NCBI GenBank assembly: GCA_963769665.1
Contig: CAVYMQ010000003.1
Span: 1,116,001 to 1,180,000, forward strand
Length of the DNA stretch: 64,000 nt
DNA from: JACCTU01 sp963769665
GTDB lineage: Bacteria > Actinomycetota > Thermoleophilia > Gaiellales > Gaiellaceae
Reading direction: 5' to 3'
The number at the start of each line of letters is the position of its first letter. Within the stretch, counting starts at the first letter, position 1. The notes below the pieces were generated by a model. The model was not told the origin of the DNA, did not search any database, and saw nothing but the letters and a program-made list of their open reading frames with translations. Positions 47,904-56,523 of the stretch are shown here, one piece after another. The translations under genes and the position numbers were made by a program.

Positions 47904-48815
47904 ATGCAAGCAAGCGTCCGCGTCGCGTGCGTGCAGGTCGAGCCCGTGATCCTCGACCGCGACGCGACGATCGAGAAGCTCGCACGCTTCACCGCGGAAG
48001 CCGCGCAGAACGGCGCGCAGCTCGTCGTCTTTCCGGAGACGTTCATCCCCGCGTACCCGTCGTCGCGCTGGGCGAGGGCGCTCGCAGGCTGGGCGGACCC
48101 GCGTGCGAAGGAAGCGTTCGCGCTGCTGCGTCGCCAGTCGCTCGAGGTGCCGAGCGACGCGGAGCGGCGGCTCGGCGAGATCGCTCGCGAGCACGGCGTG
48201 TGGCTCGTGACCGGCGTGAACGAGGTCGACCCCGAGAAGCCGGGGACGATCTACAACTCGCTGCTCTACCACGGGCCCGATGGGGCGCTCGCGGAGCATC
48301 ACCGGAAGCTCGTGCCGACGAACCACGAGCGGCTCGTCTGGGGGCAAGGCGACGGCCGCGGGCTGCGCGCGTTCAAGACGCCGCTCGGGCGGCTCGGCGG
48401 CCTCATCTGCTGGGAGAACTACATGCCGCTCGCCCGCTTCTCGCTCTACGAGTCGGGCGTCGAGATCTACATTGCGTCAACCGCCGACGACGGCGACGCC
48501 TGGCAGGCGACGCTGGTGCACATCGCGCGCGAGTCGCGCGCGTTCGTCGTTGCGCCGTCCCACTTCCAGCGTGCCGAGTCCTACCCGGACGCCTTCCCGC
48601 TCCGTGACCTGCTCGCCGGCGACGACCTGCTCGGTCGCGGCGGCAGCGCGATCCTCGGCCCCGACGGCGGCTATCTCGCAGGCCCGCTCTACGGCGAGGA
48701 GGGTGTCCTCTATGCCGACCTCGCGGCGGACCGGCTCTACGAAGAGCGCCAGCGCTTCGATCCCGCGGGCCACTACAACCGGCCCGAGCTCCTCCACTTC
48801 GAGCTCAGGGTCTAG
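47904..48815 (+). CDS. Nitrilase-family carbon-nitrogen hydrolase
   Basis: 303 aa. The catalytic triad is visible: Glu45 in VVFPETFIPAYP, Lys135 in HHRKLVPTNHERLVWGQGDG and Cys169 in GGLICWENYMPL. The WENYMPLAR context fits branch-1 true nitrilases (R-CN to acid) better than amidases. Starts 2 nt after the MOSC stop, so probably cotranscribed; ends in an 11-bp overlap with convergent selB. Confidence 0.88.
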   Translation: MQASVRVACVQVEPVILDRDATIEKLARFTAEAAQNGAQLVVFPETFIPAYPSSRWARALAGWADPRAKEAFALLRRQSLEVPSDAERRLGEIAREHGVWLVTGVNEVDPEKPGTIYNSLLYHGPDGALAEHHRKLVPTNHERLVWGQGDGRGLRAFKTPLGRLGGLICWENYMPLARFSLYESGVEIYIASTADDGDAWQATLVHIARESRAFVVAPSHFQRAESYPDAFPLRDLLAGDDLLGRGGSAILGPDGGYLAGPLYGEEGVLYADLAADRLYEERQRFDPAGHYNRPELLHFELRV

Positions 48816-50466
48816 CGCCGCGACGCAGGACGCGCGCGTCGCCGACGCGACGCGTCAGCCCGTCGGCGTCGAAGCGCTCGAGCAGAAGCTGCGCCGGACG
48901 GCGCGAACTGCCGAGCAGGTCGCGGAATCGTGCGAGTGTGATCGACCCCGCGGCCTCGCATTCGGCGATGAGCAGATCGCGCGCGCTCGCGTACGCGGCG
49001 CGGCCGATCGCCGAGCCGTCTCCGACGATGACGGCGCGGCCGCGCGCTTGCAGAACGTCGGCGAGCGCGCGATCGACCTCGACCGGCTCGTAGCCCGCGA
49101 GCTCGAGCGCGCTCTCGAGCTCGGCCGCCTGGCTCTCGTCGACGACCGCGACGGCACCGGGCTCGTAAAGCTTCGAGCCTCGCCGCTCGAGTCCCAGCAG
49201 CGGGACCACCGCCTCCGCCCACGGGGCCGATGGCGGCGCGACGCCAGGGTCGATCGGGTCGGTCTCGGCGATTCGCCGGCGAAGCTCGCCGCGAAGATCT
49301 TCGAGCCATTCCGGCGCGAAGACCCAGCCGTCGGCCTGCTCCAGCGACCCGGTCGAGAAGCCGCGTACCTCGAGCGCGCGCGCCGGGACGGGCTCGTGCA
49401 CGAGCGTGCTTGCGTCGCCCGCTTCCGCGACCGCGAGGCGGTCGGCATCGACGCGGCGCGGAGGAGCGGGATCGAGCACGACGCCACCCCCGACGGTGGT
49501 GTCGGCGCGCAGCACGAAGCGGTCGCCGCGCGCAGCAACCACGGGCGCGGCGAGCCGCAACTGGGCGCGCGAGTCGTCGGCGCGCACGACCCGCGCTGCG
49601 ATCTGCGACGTGCCGTGGTGCACGCTGACAGCCGCCGGGACGTCGGCGATCGCCTCGAGCCGAACGTCGAGCCGGTAGCTCGTCACGAACGCGTCCGGCG
49701 TGACGAGCGCGTCACCGCGCGCGAGCTCGTGCCGCTCGATGCCCGGGAGGTTCACGGCGACACGCTGGCCTGCTTCCGCGCGCTCGACGTTCCGGTCGTG
49801 CACCTGCACACTTCGCACGCGCACGTCGAGGCCGGACGGCTCGACCCGCAACCGGTCGCCGGCGCCGATCGAGCCCGACCAGAGCGTGCCCGTCACGACC
49901 GTGCCGACGCCGTGCAGCGTGAAGACGCGGTCGACGTAGAGCCGCGCAGGACCGACTTTGTGGCTCTGAGCCACTAACTCCACCGCCCCGGCGAGCGCTT
50001 CGCGGAGCTCGTCCAGGCCCTCGCCCGTCTTCGCGCTCACGGCCACGACCGGTGCGCCCGGCACGAGCTCGCGCGCCTCCGCGACCGCCACCTCGAGCGC
50101 AGCCGCGTCCACCGAGTCCGACTTCGTCACGGCGACGACGCCGCGCTCGACTCCGAGCAGGTGCAGGATCGCGAGATGCTCGTGCGTCTGCGGCCGCGCG
50201 CCTTCGCCGGCGTCGGTCACGAGCAGGAAGAGGTCGATCCCGGTCGCGCCCGCGACCATCGCGCGCACGAACCGCTCGTGGCCCGGGACGTCGACGAGCG
50301 AGAGCCGCGTGCCGTCCGCGAGCTCGAGCGGCGCATAGCCGAGCTCGATCGAGATCCCTCGCTCACGCTCCTCTGCGAGCCGATCGGTGTCCTTGCCGGT
50401 CAGCGCCCGCACGAGCCACGTCTTGCCGTGGTCGATGTGGCCCGCGGTCCCGACCGTCAGCGCCAT
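48805..50466 (-). CDS. selB: Selenocysteine-specific elongation factor SelB
   Basis: 553 aa. GTPase motifs GHIDHGKT (9-16), DVPGHE (59-64), TKSD and SAKTG, three EF-Tu-like domains, then a C-terminal part with winged-helix repeats (ARDLLIAECEAAGSITLARFRDLLG) that reads the SECIS hairpin. It brings Sec-tRNA to UGA codons. ATG at 50466 overlaps the selA stop by one base (TGATG). Confidence 0.94.
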   Translation of the reverse strand: MALTVGTAGHIDHGKTWLVRALTGKDTDRLAEERERGISIELGYAPLELADGTRLSLVDVPGHERFVRAMVAGATGIDLFLLVTDAGEGARPQTHEHLAILHLLGVERGVVAVTKSDSVDAAALEVAVAEARELVPGAPVVAVSAKTGEGLDELREALAGAVELVAQSHKVGPARLYVDRVFTLHGVGTVVTGTLWSGSIGAGDRLRVEPSGLDVRVRSVQVHDRNVERAEAGQRVAVNLPGIERHELARGDALVTPDAFVTSYRLDVRLEAIADVPAAVSVHHGTSQIAARVVRADDSRAQLRLAAPVVAARGDRFVLRADTTVGGGVVLDPAPPRRVDADRLAVAEAGDASTLVHEPVPARALEVRGFSTGSLEQADGWVFAPEWLEDLRGELRRRIAETDPIDPGVAPPSAPWAEAVVPLLGLERRGSKLYEPGAVAVVDESQAAELESALELAGYEPVEVDRALADVLQARGRAVIVGDGSAIGRAAYASARDLLIAECEAAGSITLARFRDLLGSSRRPAQLLLERFDADGLTRRVGDARVLRRGARP

Positions 50467-51737
50467 CAGCGCGCCGCGCGCACCGCCGCGGCCACCTCGT
50501 CGACCTCGTCGTCGTCCAGGGTCCGGCAGTCGAGGAGCAGCCGGCCGTCGCGGACGATCCCGACGACGGGCGGCACGCCTGCGCGTAGCGGTCCGACGAG
50601 TGCCTCCTCGACCGCGCACGCGAAGCTCGGCAGCTCGGCGAGCGGAAGCGCGCCGCCGCCGACGCGCGCGACCGTCTCCTCGACCGTTCCGCCGACCGCC
50701 GCGGCCAGCCGGTTCGCGCGCTTGCGAACCGCGGTGGCGGGCTCGCGCAGCATGCGGAGGACCGGGATGCGCTCCGGCGCGTCGAGGTGCAGTTGCAGCG
50801 TTCCCTCGAGCGCGGCGATCGTCAGCTTGTCGGCGCGGAGCGCGCGCTGCAGCGGATGTCGCCGGAGTCGTTCGACGAGGTCGGCGCGGCCCGCGACGAT
50901 CCCCGCCTGCGGGCCGCCGAGCAGCTTGTCGCCGCTGAAGCAGACGAGGTCGGCGCCCGCTGCGAGCGCCTCGGGAGCAGACGGCTCGTCGGTGAGCGTG
51001 CCGAGCACGCCCGAACCGAGGTCGTCGACGAGCGGCAGCGCATGCCGCCGCGCGACGGCCGCGAGCTCCTCGACGCGCGGCTGCTCGGTGAAGCCAACGA
51101 CGCGGAAGTTCGACTGGTGCACACGGAGGAGGACGGCGGTCTCCGGCCCGATCGCCTGCTCGTAATCGGCCGCGCGCGTGCGGTTCGTCGTGCCGACCTC
51201 CACGAGGCGCGCACCGGAGCGCGCGAGCACGTCGGGGATGCGAAAGCCGTCACCGATCTCGATCAGCTCGCCCCGCGAGACGATCACCTCGCGTCCCTCG
51301 GCGAGCGCAGCGAGCGCGAGCAGAACGGCCGCGGCGTTGTTGTTCACGACGAGTGCGGCCTCGGCGCCCGTCAGCCGCCGCAGGATCCCCGCAACGTGAT
51401 CCTGGCGCGACCCGCGCGACCCCGTCGTCAGGTCGAACTCGATGTTCGAGTAGCCGCGCGTGGACTCGCGCACGTGGTCGAGCGCGGCCTCGGCGAGCGG
51501 CGCCCGGCCGAGGTTCGTGTGGACGATCACCCCGGTTGCGTTGAGCACTCGCCTCAGTGACGGCGTTCGGGCGGCCTCGAGCTCCGCGGCAAGGCGGACG
51601 CGAAGGTCACCCGGGTCGACCCCCGCCTGGATCTCCTCCCGCGCTCGCGCGAGCACCTCACGGGCGGCCTCGACGGCCAGCGGGTCGCCGGCATCGCGGG
51701 CCAGCTCGTCGACCGACGGCAGGTCTCGAAGGCGCAC
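50466..51737 (-). CDS. selA: L-seryl-tRNA(Sec) selenium transferase
   Basis: 423-aa PLP enzyme converting Ser-tRNA(Sec) to Sec-tRNA(Sec). N-terminal tRNA-binding domain LPSVDELARD, then LNATGVIVHTNLGRAPL, and the PLP lysine Lys271 in FSGDKLLGGPQAG. GTG at 51737 with TACACT 6 nt upstream and no Shine-Dalgarno. Forms an operon with selB; selD is not in this window. Confidence 0.95.
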   Translation of the reverse strand: MRLRDLPSVDELARDAGDPLAVEAAREVLARAREEIQAGVDPGDLRVRLAAELEAARTPSLRRVLNATGVIVHTNLGRAPLAEAALDHVRESTRGYSNIEFDLTTGSRGSRQDHVAGILRRLTGAEAALVVNNNAAAVLLALAALAEGREVIVSRGELIEIGDGFRIPDVLARSGARLVEVGTTNRTRAADYEQAIGPETAVLLRVHQSNFRVVGFTEQPRVEELAAVARRHALPLVDDLGSGVLGTLTDEPSAPEALAAGADLVCFSGDKLLGGPQAGIVAGRADLVERLRRHPLQRALRADKLTIAALEGTLQLHLDAPERIPVLRMLREPATAVRKRANRLAAAVGGTVEETVARVGGGALPLAELPSFACAVEEALVGPLRAGVPPVVGIVRDGRLLLDCRTLDDDEVDEVAAAVRAAR

Positions 51738-51743
51738 GGCCCG

Positions 51744-51766
51744 AGTGTAAGTCCCACTGCTACTTT
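51744..51766. promoter_or_regulatory. Divergent -10 boxes of selA and the VanW-family gene
   Basis: Minus strand TACACT (51749-51744) ends 6 nt before the selA GTG. Plus strand TACTTT (51761-51766) ends 7 nt before the GTG at 51774. Both transcripts would be leaderless from a 36-bp gap. Confidence 0.5.
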
Positions 51767-51773
51767 CGACCTC

Positions 51774-53543
51774 GTGACGGAGCTCGCAACCAGGGTCGCT
51801 CCGAGGACCTGGCCTCGGGTCTCGAGCGTCCTCGTCGCCGCGCTCCTCGCTGCGGCCGTGATGCCCTATGTCCGCGCGGTGCCGTACCGGGGCGAGGCAC
51901 TTCCGGGGACGAGCGTCGCGGGCGTCGACCTCGCCGGCGTCGGTCACGCCGAGGCCGTCTCGTCGGTGCAGGCTGCGGTTCTGCCGTCGCTCGCCCGCGA
52001 GGTCGAGCTGCGCGCCGGCGGCACGCAGCTCACCGTTCGCCCGTCAGAGCTCTACGCCCTGAACGCCGCCGCAACCGCCGACGCGGTCCTCGCTGCGTCG
52101 CGCCGGACCGAGCCCGACCGAGTCGCTGCACTCGTCGGTCTTCGTGAGGTCGAGGTCTCGCCGGTGTTGGTCGAGCGCCCCAAGGCGATCGCCGCCTTTC
52201 TCGCGCGCGTTCGTAGTGTGGGCGGCGAGTCGGCAACCGCCGCGACCGTCGCGATGGACGGCGTCGAGCCCGCCGTCACGCCGAGCCGCGAGGGTCTCAG
52301 GCTCGACTCGACGCGGCTGCTCGCGGACGTTCGCAGCGCAGCCTTCGACGACCGCGCGGTCACCGCGCACTTCGTTCCCGCGGCGGCGCGCTACTCGACC
52401 GCCGACGCAGAGCGTGCCGCGAACCTCGCGCGTGACCTGATCGGCACTCCCGTCTACGTCTTCTTCGACGGCCGTCCGCTGCGCACGCTCGCCACGCACG
52501 AGCTCGCGCGGCTCGTCGAGTTCGAGAAGCGCTCGGGGGATTTCCTCGTCGGGTTCGACCAGGACCGGCTCGCGCGCGTGCTCGGCCCGGCGATCGGCGG
52601 ACACGAGCGACGCGCCGTCGACGCACGGTTCGAGGTCGTCGGCGACCGGGTTCGCGTCGTGGCCGATCGGCCCGGCATCGGGTTGGACACTGACGACGCA
52701 GTCGCTGCGGTGACCGCCGCTGCGTACTCGCCCGACCGCCGCATCGCGGAAGTGCGCGTGGGCGAGATCCCGGCAACGGTCACGGCGGAGCAGCTCAACG
52801 CGTTCGGGATCACGCGCAAGGTCTCCTCGTTCACGACCGACATGGGCGTCTCGTCGTCGAACCGCATCTGGAACGTCCAGCTGATGGCCGACTACATCGA
52901 CGGGACGATCATCGAGTCCGGCAAGACGTTCTCGTTCAACCGCGTGGTCGGGCAACGCACCACGGAGCGCGGCTTCCGCGAGGGACAGATGATCGTCGGC
53001 TCGCTCCTTTTGCCCTCGATCGGCGGCGGCGTGTGCCAGACCGCGACGACGCTCTTCAACAACGCGTTCGAGCTCGGGCTGCCGATCGTGCGCCGGTACA
53101 ACCACAGCTTCTACATCAGCCACTACCCGCTGGGCCGGGACGCGACGGTCTCCTGGGGCGGCCCCGATCTCGTGTTCAAGAACGACCTGAAGCACGCGCT
53201 CCTGATCAAGTCGTCCTACACGAGCTCGACGCTCACCTTCACGTTCTTCGGGACGCCGACGGGCCGGCGCGTCGTCTCGACGACCAGCCCGCAGACGAGC
53301 TGGCGCGCGCCCGGGACGAGCTATGCGTACGACCCGTACGCGGCGCCCGGCTCGATTCGCACGTCCAGCGGCTCGAACCAGAGCGGCTTCGACGTCACGG
53401 TCAACCGCACGGTCTACGAGCGCGGGAAGGTGCTCCGCAAGGACGCGTTCGCGAGCCGCTACATCCCGGTCGGCCCGACGGTCGTCTACGGCCCGGGAAC
53501 GAACCCGCCGCGGATCGACTTCACGCTGCCGCCCCCCGAGTAG
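51774..53543 (+). CDS. VanW-family surface protein with peptidoglycan-binding-like repeats
   Basis: 589 aa. One N-terminal transmembrane anchor (VSSVLVAALLAAAVMPYV, about 16-33), then domains of the YoaR/PG_binding_4 kind (GTSVAGVDLAGVGHAEAVSS) and a VanW domain (FTTDMGVSSSNRIWNVQLMA, GKTFSFNRVVGQRTTERGF, SIGGGVCQTATTLFNNAFE). C-terminal Ser/Thr/Pro-rich and beta regions. Probably an extracellular cell-envelope protein; VanW's biochemical role is unknown. GTG start. Confidence 0.88.
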   Translation: MTELATRVAPRTWPRVSSVLVAALLAAAVMPYVRAVPYRGEALPGTSVAGVDLAGVGHAEAVSSVQAAVLPSLAREVELRAGGTQLTVRPSELYALNAAATADAVLAASRRTEPDRVAALVGLREVEVSPVLVERPKAIAAFLARVRSVGGESATAATVAMDGVEPAVTPSREGLRLDSTRLLADVRSAAFDDRAVTAHFVPAAARYSTADAERAANLARDLIGTPVYVFFDGRPLRTLATHELARLVEFEKRSGDFLVGFDQDRLARVLGPAIGGHERRAVDARFEVVGDRVRVVADRPGIGLDTDDAVAAVTAAAYSPDRRIAEVRVGEIPATVTAEQLNAFGITRKVSSFTTDMGVSSSNRIWNVQLMADYIDGTIIESGKTFSFNRVVGQRTTERGFREGQMIVGSLLLPSIGGGVCQTATTLFNNAFELGLPIVRRYNHSFYISHYPLGRDATVSWGGPDLVFKNDLKHALLIKSSYTSSTLTFTFFGTPTGRRVVSTTSPQTSWRAPGTSYAYDPYAAPGSIRTSSGSNQSGFDVTVNRTVYERGKVLRKDAFASRYIPVGPTVVYGPGTNPPRIDFTLPPPE

Positions 53544-53603
53544 CGTCGTCCCGCCGCCTCGGTACGATCCCGCGTCCGGATCACGACCACGAGGGGAGAC
53601 ACG

Positions 53604-54266
53604 TTGCACGCAGCGAATTCACGGCCGAGCCGGGCCGGATGGATCCACACGCTCGGGGCGATCGGGGCGATTCTGCTTCCGCTGGCCCTGTTGGTCAGCT
53701 TCTTCACCTCATCCGACTCCGGCGACACGGCCGACGAGTTGATCACCTACGCGAAGGACAACGAGTCGGAAGTCTGGCTGCTGCAGATCATGGCCCTCGT
53801 CGCCCCGCTGCTGATCGGGATGTTCGTCGCGAGCCTTCGGGTGCGACTACGGCCGGCGAACGAGGTCTATCAGGCGTTGACCGTGATCGGCGGGATTCTC
53901 TTCGTCGCATTTCTCGGCGTCGGCCTGACGCTCTGGGCCGCTCCGCTGCTCTCACCCGACGAGCTCACTACCGCCGGTGCGGACGCCTACCTGGCGTTCG
54001 ACGACGCGGGCTGGGTGCTGCTCGGCATGGCCGGGATCTCGATCGGGGTGATGATCATCGCGGTGTCGCTCGCGGCGCTCGAGCTCGGCCTGGTGCCGAA
54101 GTGGGCAGGCTGGGTGAGCGTCCTGCTCGGAGTCGTCTCCTTCGCGACGGTCGCGGCCGTCGGCATCTTCGCCTGGGCGTTGTGGCTGATCGCGGCAGGG
54201 ATCTTCCTGCTGCTCGGGCGCGACCGGATCGCACCTGCTGCCAAGTCTCCGGCCGTTCTTCCGTAG
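53604..54266 (+). CDS. Multi-pass membrane protein of unknown function, 220 aa
   Basis: Not recognised. About six hydrophobic segments (e.g. LGAIGAILLPLALLVSF, VWLLQIMALVAPLLIGMFVA, WAGWVSVLLGVVSFATVAAV), no charged catalytic motif. The TTG at 53604 has GGGGAGA about 6 nt upstream, and a TACGAT -10 box at 53563-53568 leaves a leader of about 30 nt, so this gene, unlike many neighbours, has a Shine-Dalgarno. Its stop TAG directly abuts the convergent LOG-gene stop. Confidence 0.7.
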   Translation: MHAANSRPSRAGWIHTLGAIGAILLPLALLVSFFTSSDSGDTADELITYAKDNESEVWLLQIMALVAPLLIGMFVASLRVRLRPANEVYQALTVIGGILFVAFLGVGLTLWAAPLLSPDELTTAGADAYLAFDDAGWVLLGMAGISIGVMIIAVSLAALELGLVPKWAGWVSVLLGVVSFATVAAVGIFAWALWLIAAGIFLLLGRDRIAPAAKSPAVLP

Positions 54267-54968
54267 CTACTGCGCGTCCGCCTTCTCCGGCTGTGCCGGA
54301 GAAGGCGTGGCGCAGCGTCGCTCGTAGCAGTCGTGCACGAGCTGCACCGCCTCCGCGGGGTCGTCCGTGACGTGCAGGAGCTCGAAGTCCTCGGGTGAGA
54401 CGAGCCGGTTCGCGAGCAGCTCCGCGCGGACGAAGTGCAACAGCTCCTCCCAGAAGTCCGAGTCGAAGAGCACGACCGGGAAGTCGAGCACCTTGTCGGT
54501 CTGGATCAGCGTCAGCGCCTCGAAGAGCTCGTCGAGCGTGCCGAAGCCGCCGGGAAAGATCACGAAGCCCTCGGCGGGCTTCACGAAGCAGACCTTCCGC
54601 GCGTAGAAGTGGTCGAACCTGACGTCGATGTCGAGGTACGGGTTCGAGTGCTGCTCGTGCGGCAGCTCGATGTTGAAGCCGACCGAGAAGCCGCCGCCTT
54701 CCTTCGCGCCGCGATTCGCGGCCTCCATCACGCCCGGACCGCCACCGGTGATCACCGACCAGCCCGCCTCGGCGAAGAGGCGACCGGTCTTGCGCGCGGC
54801 GCGGTAGGCGGGATGGTCCTCGCCCACGCGCGCCGAGCCGAAGAGCGTGACGGCCGGCGTCGGGATCCGCTGCACCGCCTCGAAGCCGCGCTCGAACTCG
54901 CGCGCGATCTTGACGACGCTCTCGTGGAGGTCGCCGTCGACGCTCTCGAGAATTCTCTTGTCGTCCAC
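54267..54968 (-). CDS. LOG-family protein (cytokinin riboside phosphoribohydrolase-like)
   Basis: 233 aa. Rossmann-fold protein with GGGPGVMEAANRGA and the PGGFGTLDELFEA motif, the nucleotide-binding and catalytic signatures of the LOG/TIGR00730 family. Likely hydrolyses the N-glycosidic bond of a nucleoside 5'-monophosphate. GTG at 54968 overlaps the M50 peptidase stop by one base (TAGTG); upstream open frame is not coding. Confidence 0.87.
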   Translation of the reverse strand: MDDKRILESVDGDLHESVVKIAREFERGFEAVQRIPTPAVTLFGSARVGEDHPAYRAARKTGRLFAEAGWSVITGGGPGVMEAANRGAKEGGGFSVGFNIELPHEQHSNPYLDIDVRFDHFYARKVCFVKPAEGFVIFPGGFGTLDELFEALTLIQTDKVLDFPVVLFDSDFWEELLHFVRAELLANRLVSPEDFELLHVTDDPAEAVQLVHDCYERRCATPSPAQPEKADAQ

Positions 54969-55852
54969 TAGAGGTCGCGCTCGATGTGGGTCGCGCCCAT
55001 CGCCAGCACGAGAAACGCCGACAGGCCCAGGTAGACGACTCCAACCGCGATGCGTTTCCCGCGCGAGATCGTGTAGTACGCCCGCGCCTCGGCGGTGCCG
55101 CGATGGCGCCACCGGTTCCAGAGCTCCATGCCGCCGATGATCAGGATCAGGATCAGGATCGGGTTCGGCGCGACGATCATCAGCAGCACGAGGCCTGCGA
55201 GGCCGACGAGCCAGAACGCCGGGTGCAGTGCTGCGATCGCGCGGCCGCCGTCCAGCGGGACGATCGGCAGGAGGTTGAAGAGGTTCAGGAAGAACCCGAC
55301 GTACGCCATCGCGGTGAAGAAGTCGCGGTCGGTTGCCGCGCCGATCGCCCAGAAGGCGCACGCGCCGAGCGTTCCGATGATCGGGCCGGCGAGCGCGACC
55401 CGCGCCTCGCGCCAGACGTCGTCGGGGAGCTCCTTCAGCGTGATCAGCGCGCCGAGGAACGGGATGAACATCGGCGCGCTCACCGGCAGGCCCTGGCGCT
55501 TGGCCTCGAGCACGTGCCCCATCTCGTGGATGAAGAGGAGCACGACGAGCCCGACGGCGAACCACCAGCTCCAGAGCAGGGCGTACGCCCCGATCGAGAC
55601 GAGCCCAGAGAGCGCCGTGCCGACGAACTTGAACTTGAACACGACGAGGAACGCGGCCTTGAACTTCCAGAAGAGCGCGCCGAGGAACGCGAGCGGCACC
55701 CACAGCTTGCGCGCGACCGAGCGCCACGCGGGCTCAGGATGCACGGGCTCGTACCCGCGGAGCTGCGAGAGGTTGTACTCCTCCTCGGCCGCGCGCGACC
55801 TCGCCGCCCAGTCCACGGCGTCCTCGCGTTCCTCTTGGCGGTAATCGCTCAC
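54968..55852 (-). CDS. Site-2-protease family (M50) membrane metallopeptidase
   Basis: 294 aa. Several transmembrane segments with the zinc motif HEMGH in VVLLFIHEMGHVLEAKRQG and the second M50 motif LLPIVPLDGGRAIAAL in which Asp completes the site. The N-terminal 60 residues are charged and cytoplasmic. Natural substrate unknown. GTG at 55852, 25 bp after the MoaD-MoaE gene, with a 6-bp hairpin (55862-55881) in between. Confidence 0.87.
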   Translation of the reverse strand: MSDYRQEEREDAVDWAARSRAAEEEYNLSQLRGYEPVHPEPAWRSVARKLWVPLAFLGALFWKFKAAFLVVFKFKFVGTALSGLVSIGAYALLWSWWFAVGLVVLLFIHEMGHVLEAKRQGLPVSAPMFIPFLGALITLKELPDDVWREARVALAGPIIGTLGACAFWAIGAATDRDFFTAMAYVGFFLNLFNLLPIVPLDGGRAIAALHPAFWLVGLAGLVLLMIVAPNPILILILIIGGMELWNRWRHRGTAEARAYYTISRGKRIAVGVVYLGLSAFLVLAMGATHIERDL

Positions 55853-55861
55853 CGTCTCGTT

Positions 55862-55881
55862 GTAGCGGAAAGGAGCGCTAC
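55862..55881 (-). other. Hairpin spanning the moaDE stop codon
   Basis: GTAGCG (55862-55867) and CGCTAC (55876-55881) form a perfect 6-bp stem with an 8-nt loop that includes the moaDE stop and the CTCCTTTC stretch. It could dampen downstream translation of the M50 gene. Confidence 0.35.
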
Positions 55882-56516
55882 GAACCTCGCCCGATCCACT
55901 CCTCGCCGCCCTCGTACACCTCTTTCTTCCAGAGCGGCACGGTCTCCTTGAGCGCGTCGATCGCGTCCTTGCACGCCGCCAGCGCATCCGACCTGTGCGG
56001 AGCCGACACCGCGATCACGACCGATGCCTCGCCGATCTCGACGCGTCCGACTCGATGGTGGATCGCGATCTCGTGCACGTCGTACCGCGCCTTCAGCACG
56101 GTGGCCAGGCCGATCATCACCGTCTCCGCCATCTCGGCGTACGCCTCGTATTCGAGGTAGTGCACGGTCCGCCCGCGCGACTCGCGGCGAACCGTCCCGG
56201 TGAACGTCGCGACGGCGCCGGCGCTCTCGTCCTCGACCTCCGCGACGGCCGCCTCGACCGAGAGCGGCGCCTCCGTCACGACGAACGCGCCGCCGGAGAC
56301 GGGCGGGATGAGCGCCACCTCGTCGCCGTCCTCGAGCACCCGGTCGCGCTCGGCGTACTCGCGGTTGACGGCGTAGAGCAGGCCGGCAGGCTCCTCGCCG
56401 AGCCCGAGGGCCGCCCAGATGTCCGAGGCCCGTCCCCCGCGAGCGAGCTCCAGCGTGCGCTCGCCCGTTCCGGCCCGCTCCCGGAGCGCTGCGAAGAGCT
56501 TGACGACGACCCGCAC
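55878..56516 (-). CDS. Fused molybdopterin synthase MoaD-MoaE
   Basis: 212 aa joining both molybdopterin synthase subunits. Residues 1-76 are MoaD-like (MRVVVKLFAALRERAG, ending LIPPVSGG with Gly75-Gly76). From about residue 80 it is MoaE, with HHRVGRVEIGEASV, SAPHRSDALAACKDAID and the catalytic lysines in VPLWKKEVYEGGEEWIG. In separate MoaD the terminal Gly-Gly carries the thiocarboxylate; here it is internal, so cleavage is needed, as known for mycobacterial MoaX. GTG at 56516 with TACGCT 7 nt upstream. Confidence 0.9.
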   Translation of the reverse strand: MRVVVKLFAALRERAGTGERTLELARGGRASDIWAALGLGEEPAGLLYAVNREYAERDRVLEDGDEVALIPPVSGGAFVVTEAPLSVEAAVAEVEDESAGAVATFTGTVRRESRGRTVHYLEYEAYAEMAETVMIGLATVLKARYDVHEIAIHHRVGRVEIGEASVVIAVSAPHRSDALAACKDAIDALKETVPLWKKEVYEGGEEWIGRGS

Positions 56517-56523
56517 GGGGCCA

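Noticed and set aside
40908..51737. Selenoprotein with in-frame UGA near selC or selAB
   Set aside because: All genes in this stretch read through complete family-length frames without an interrupting TGA; no SECIS-like hairpin after a TGA was recognised.
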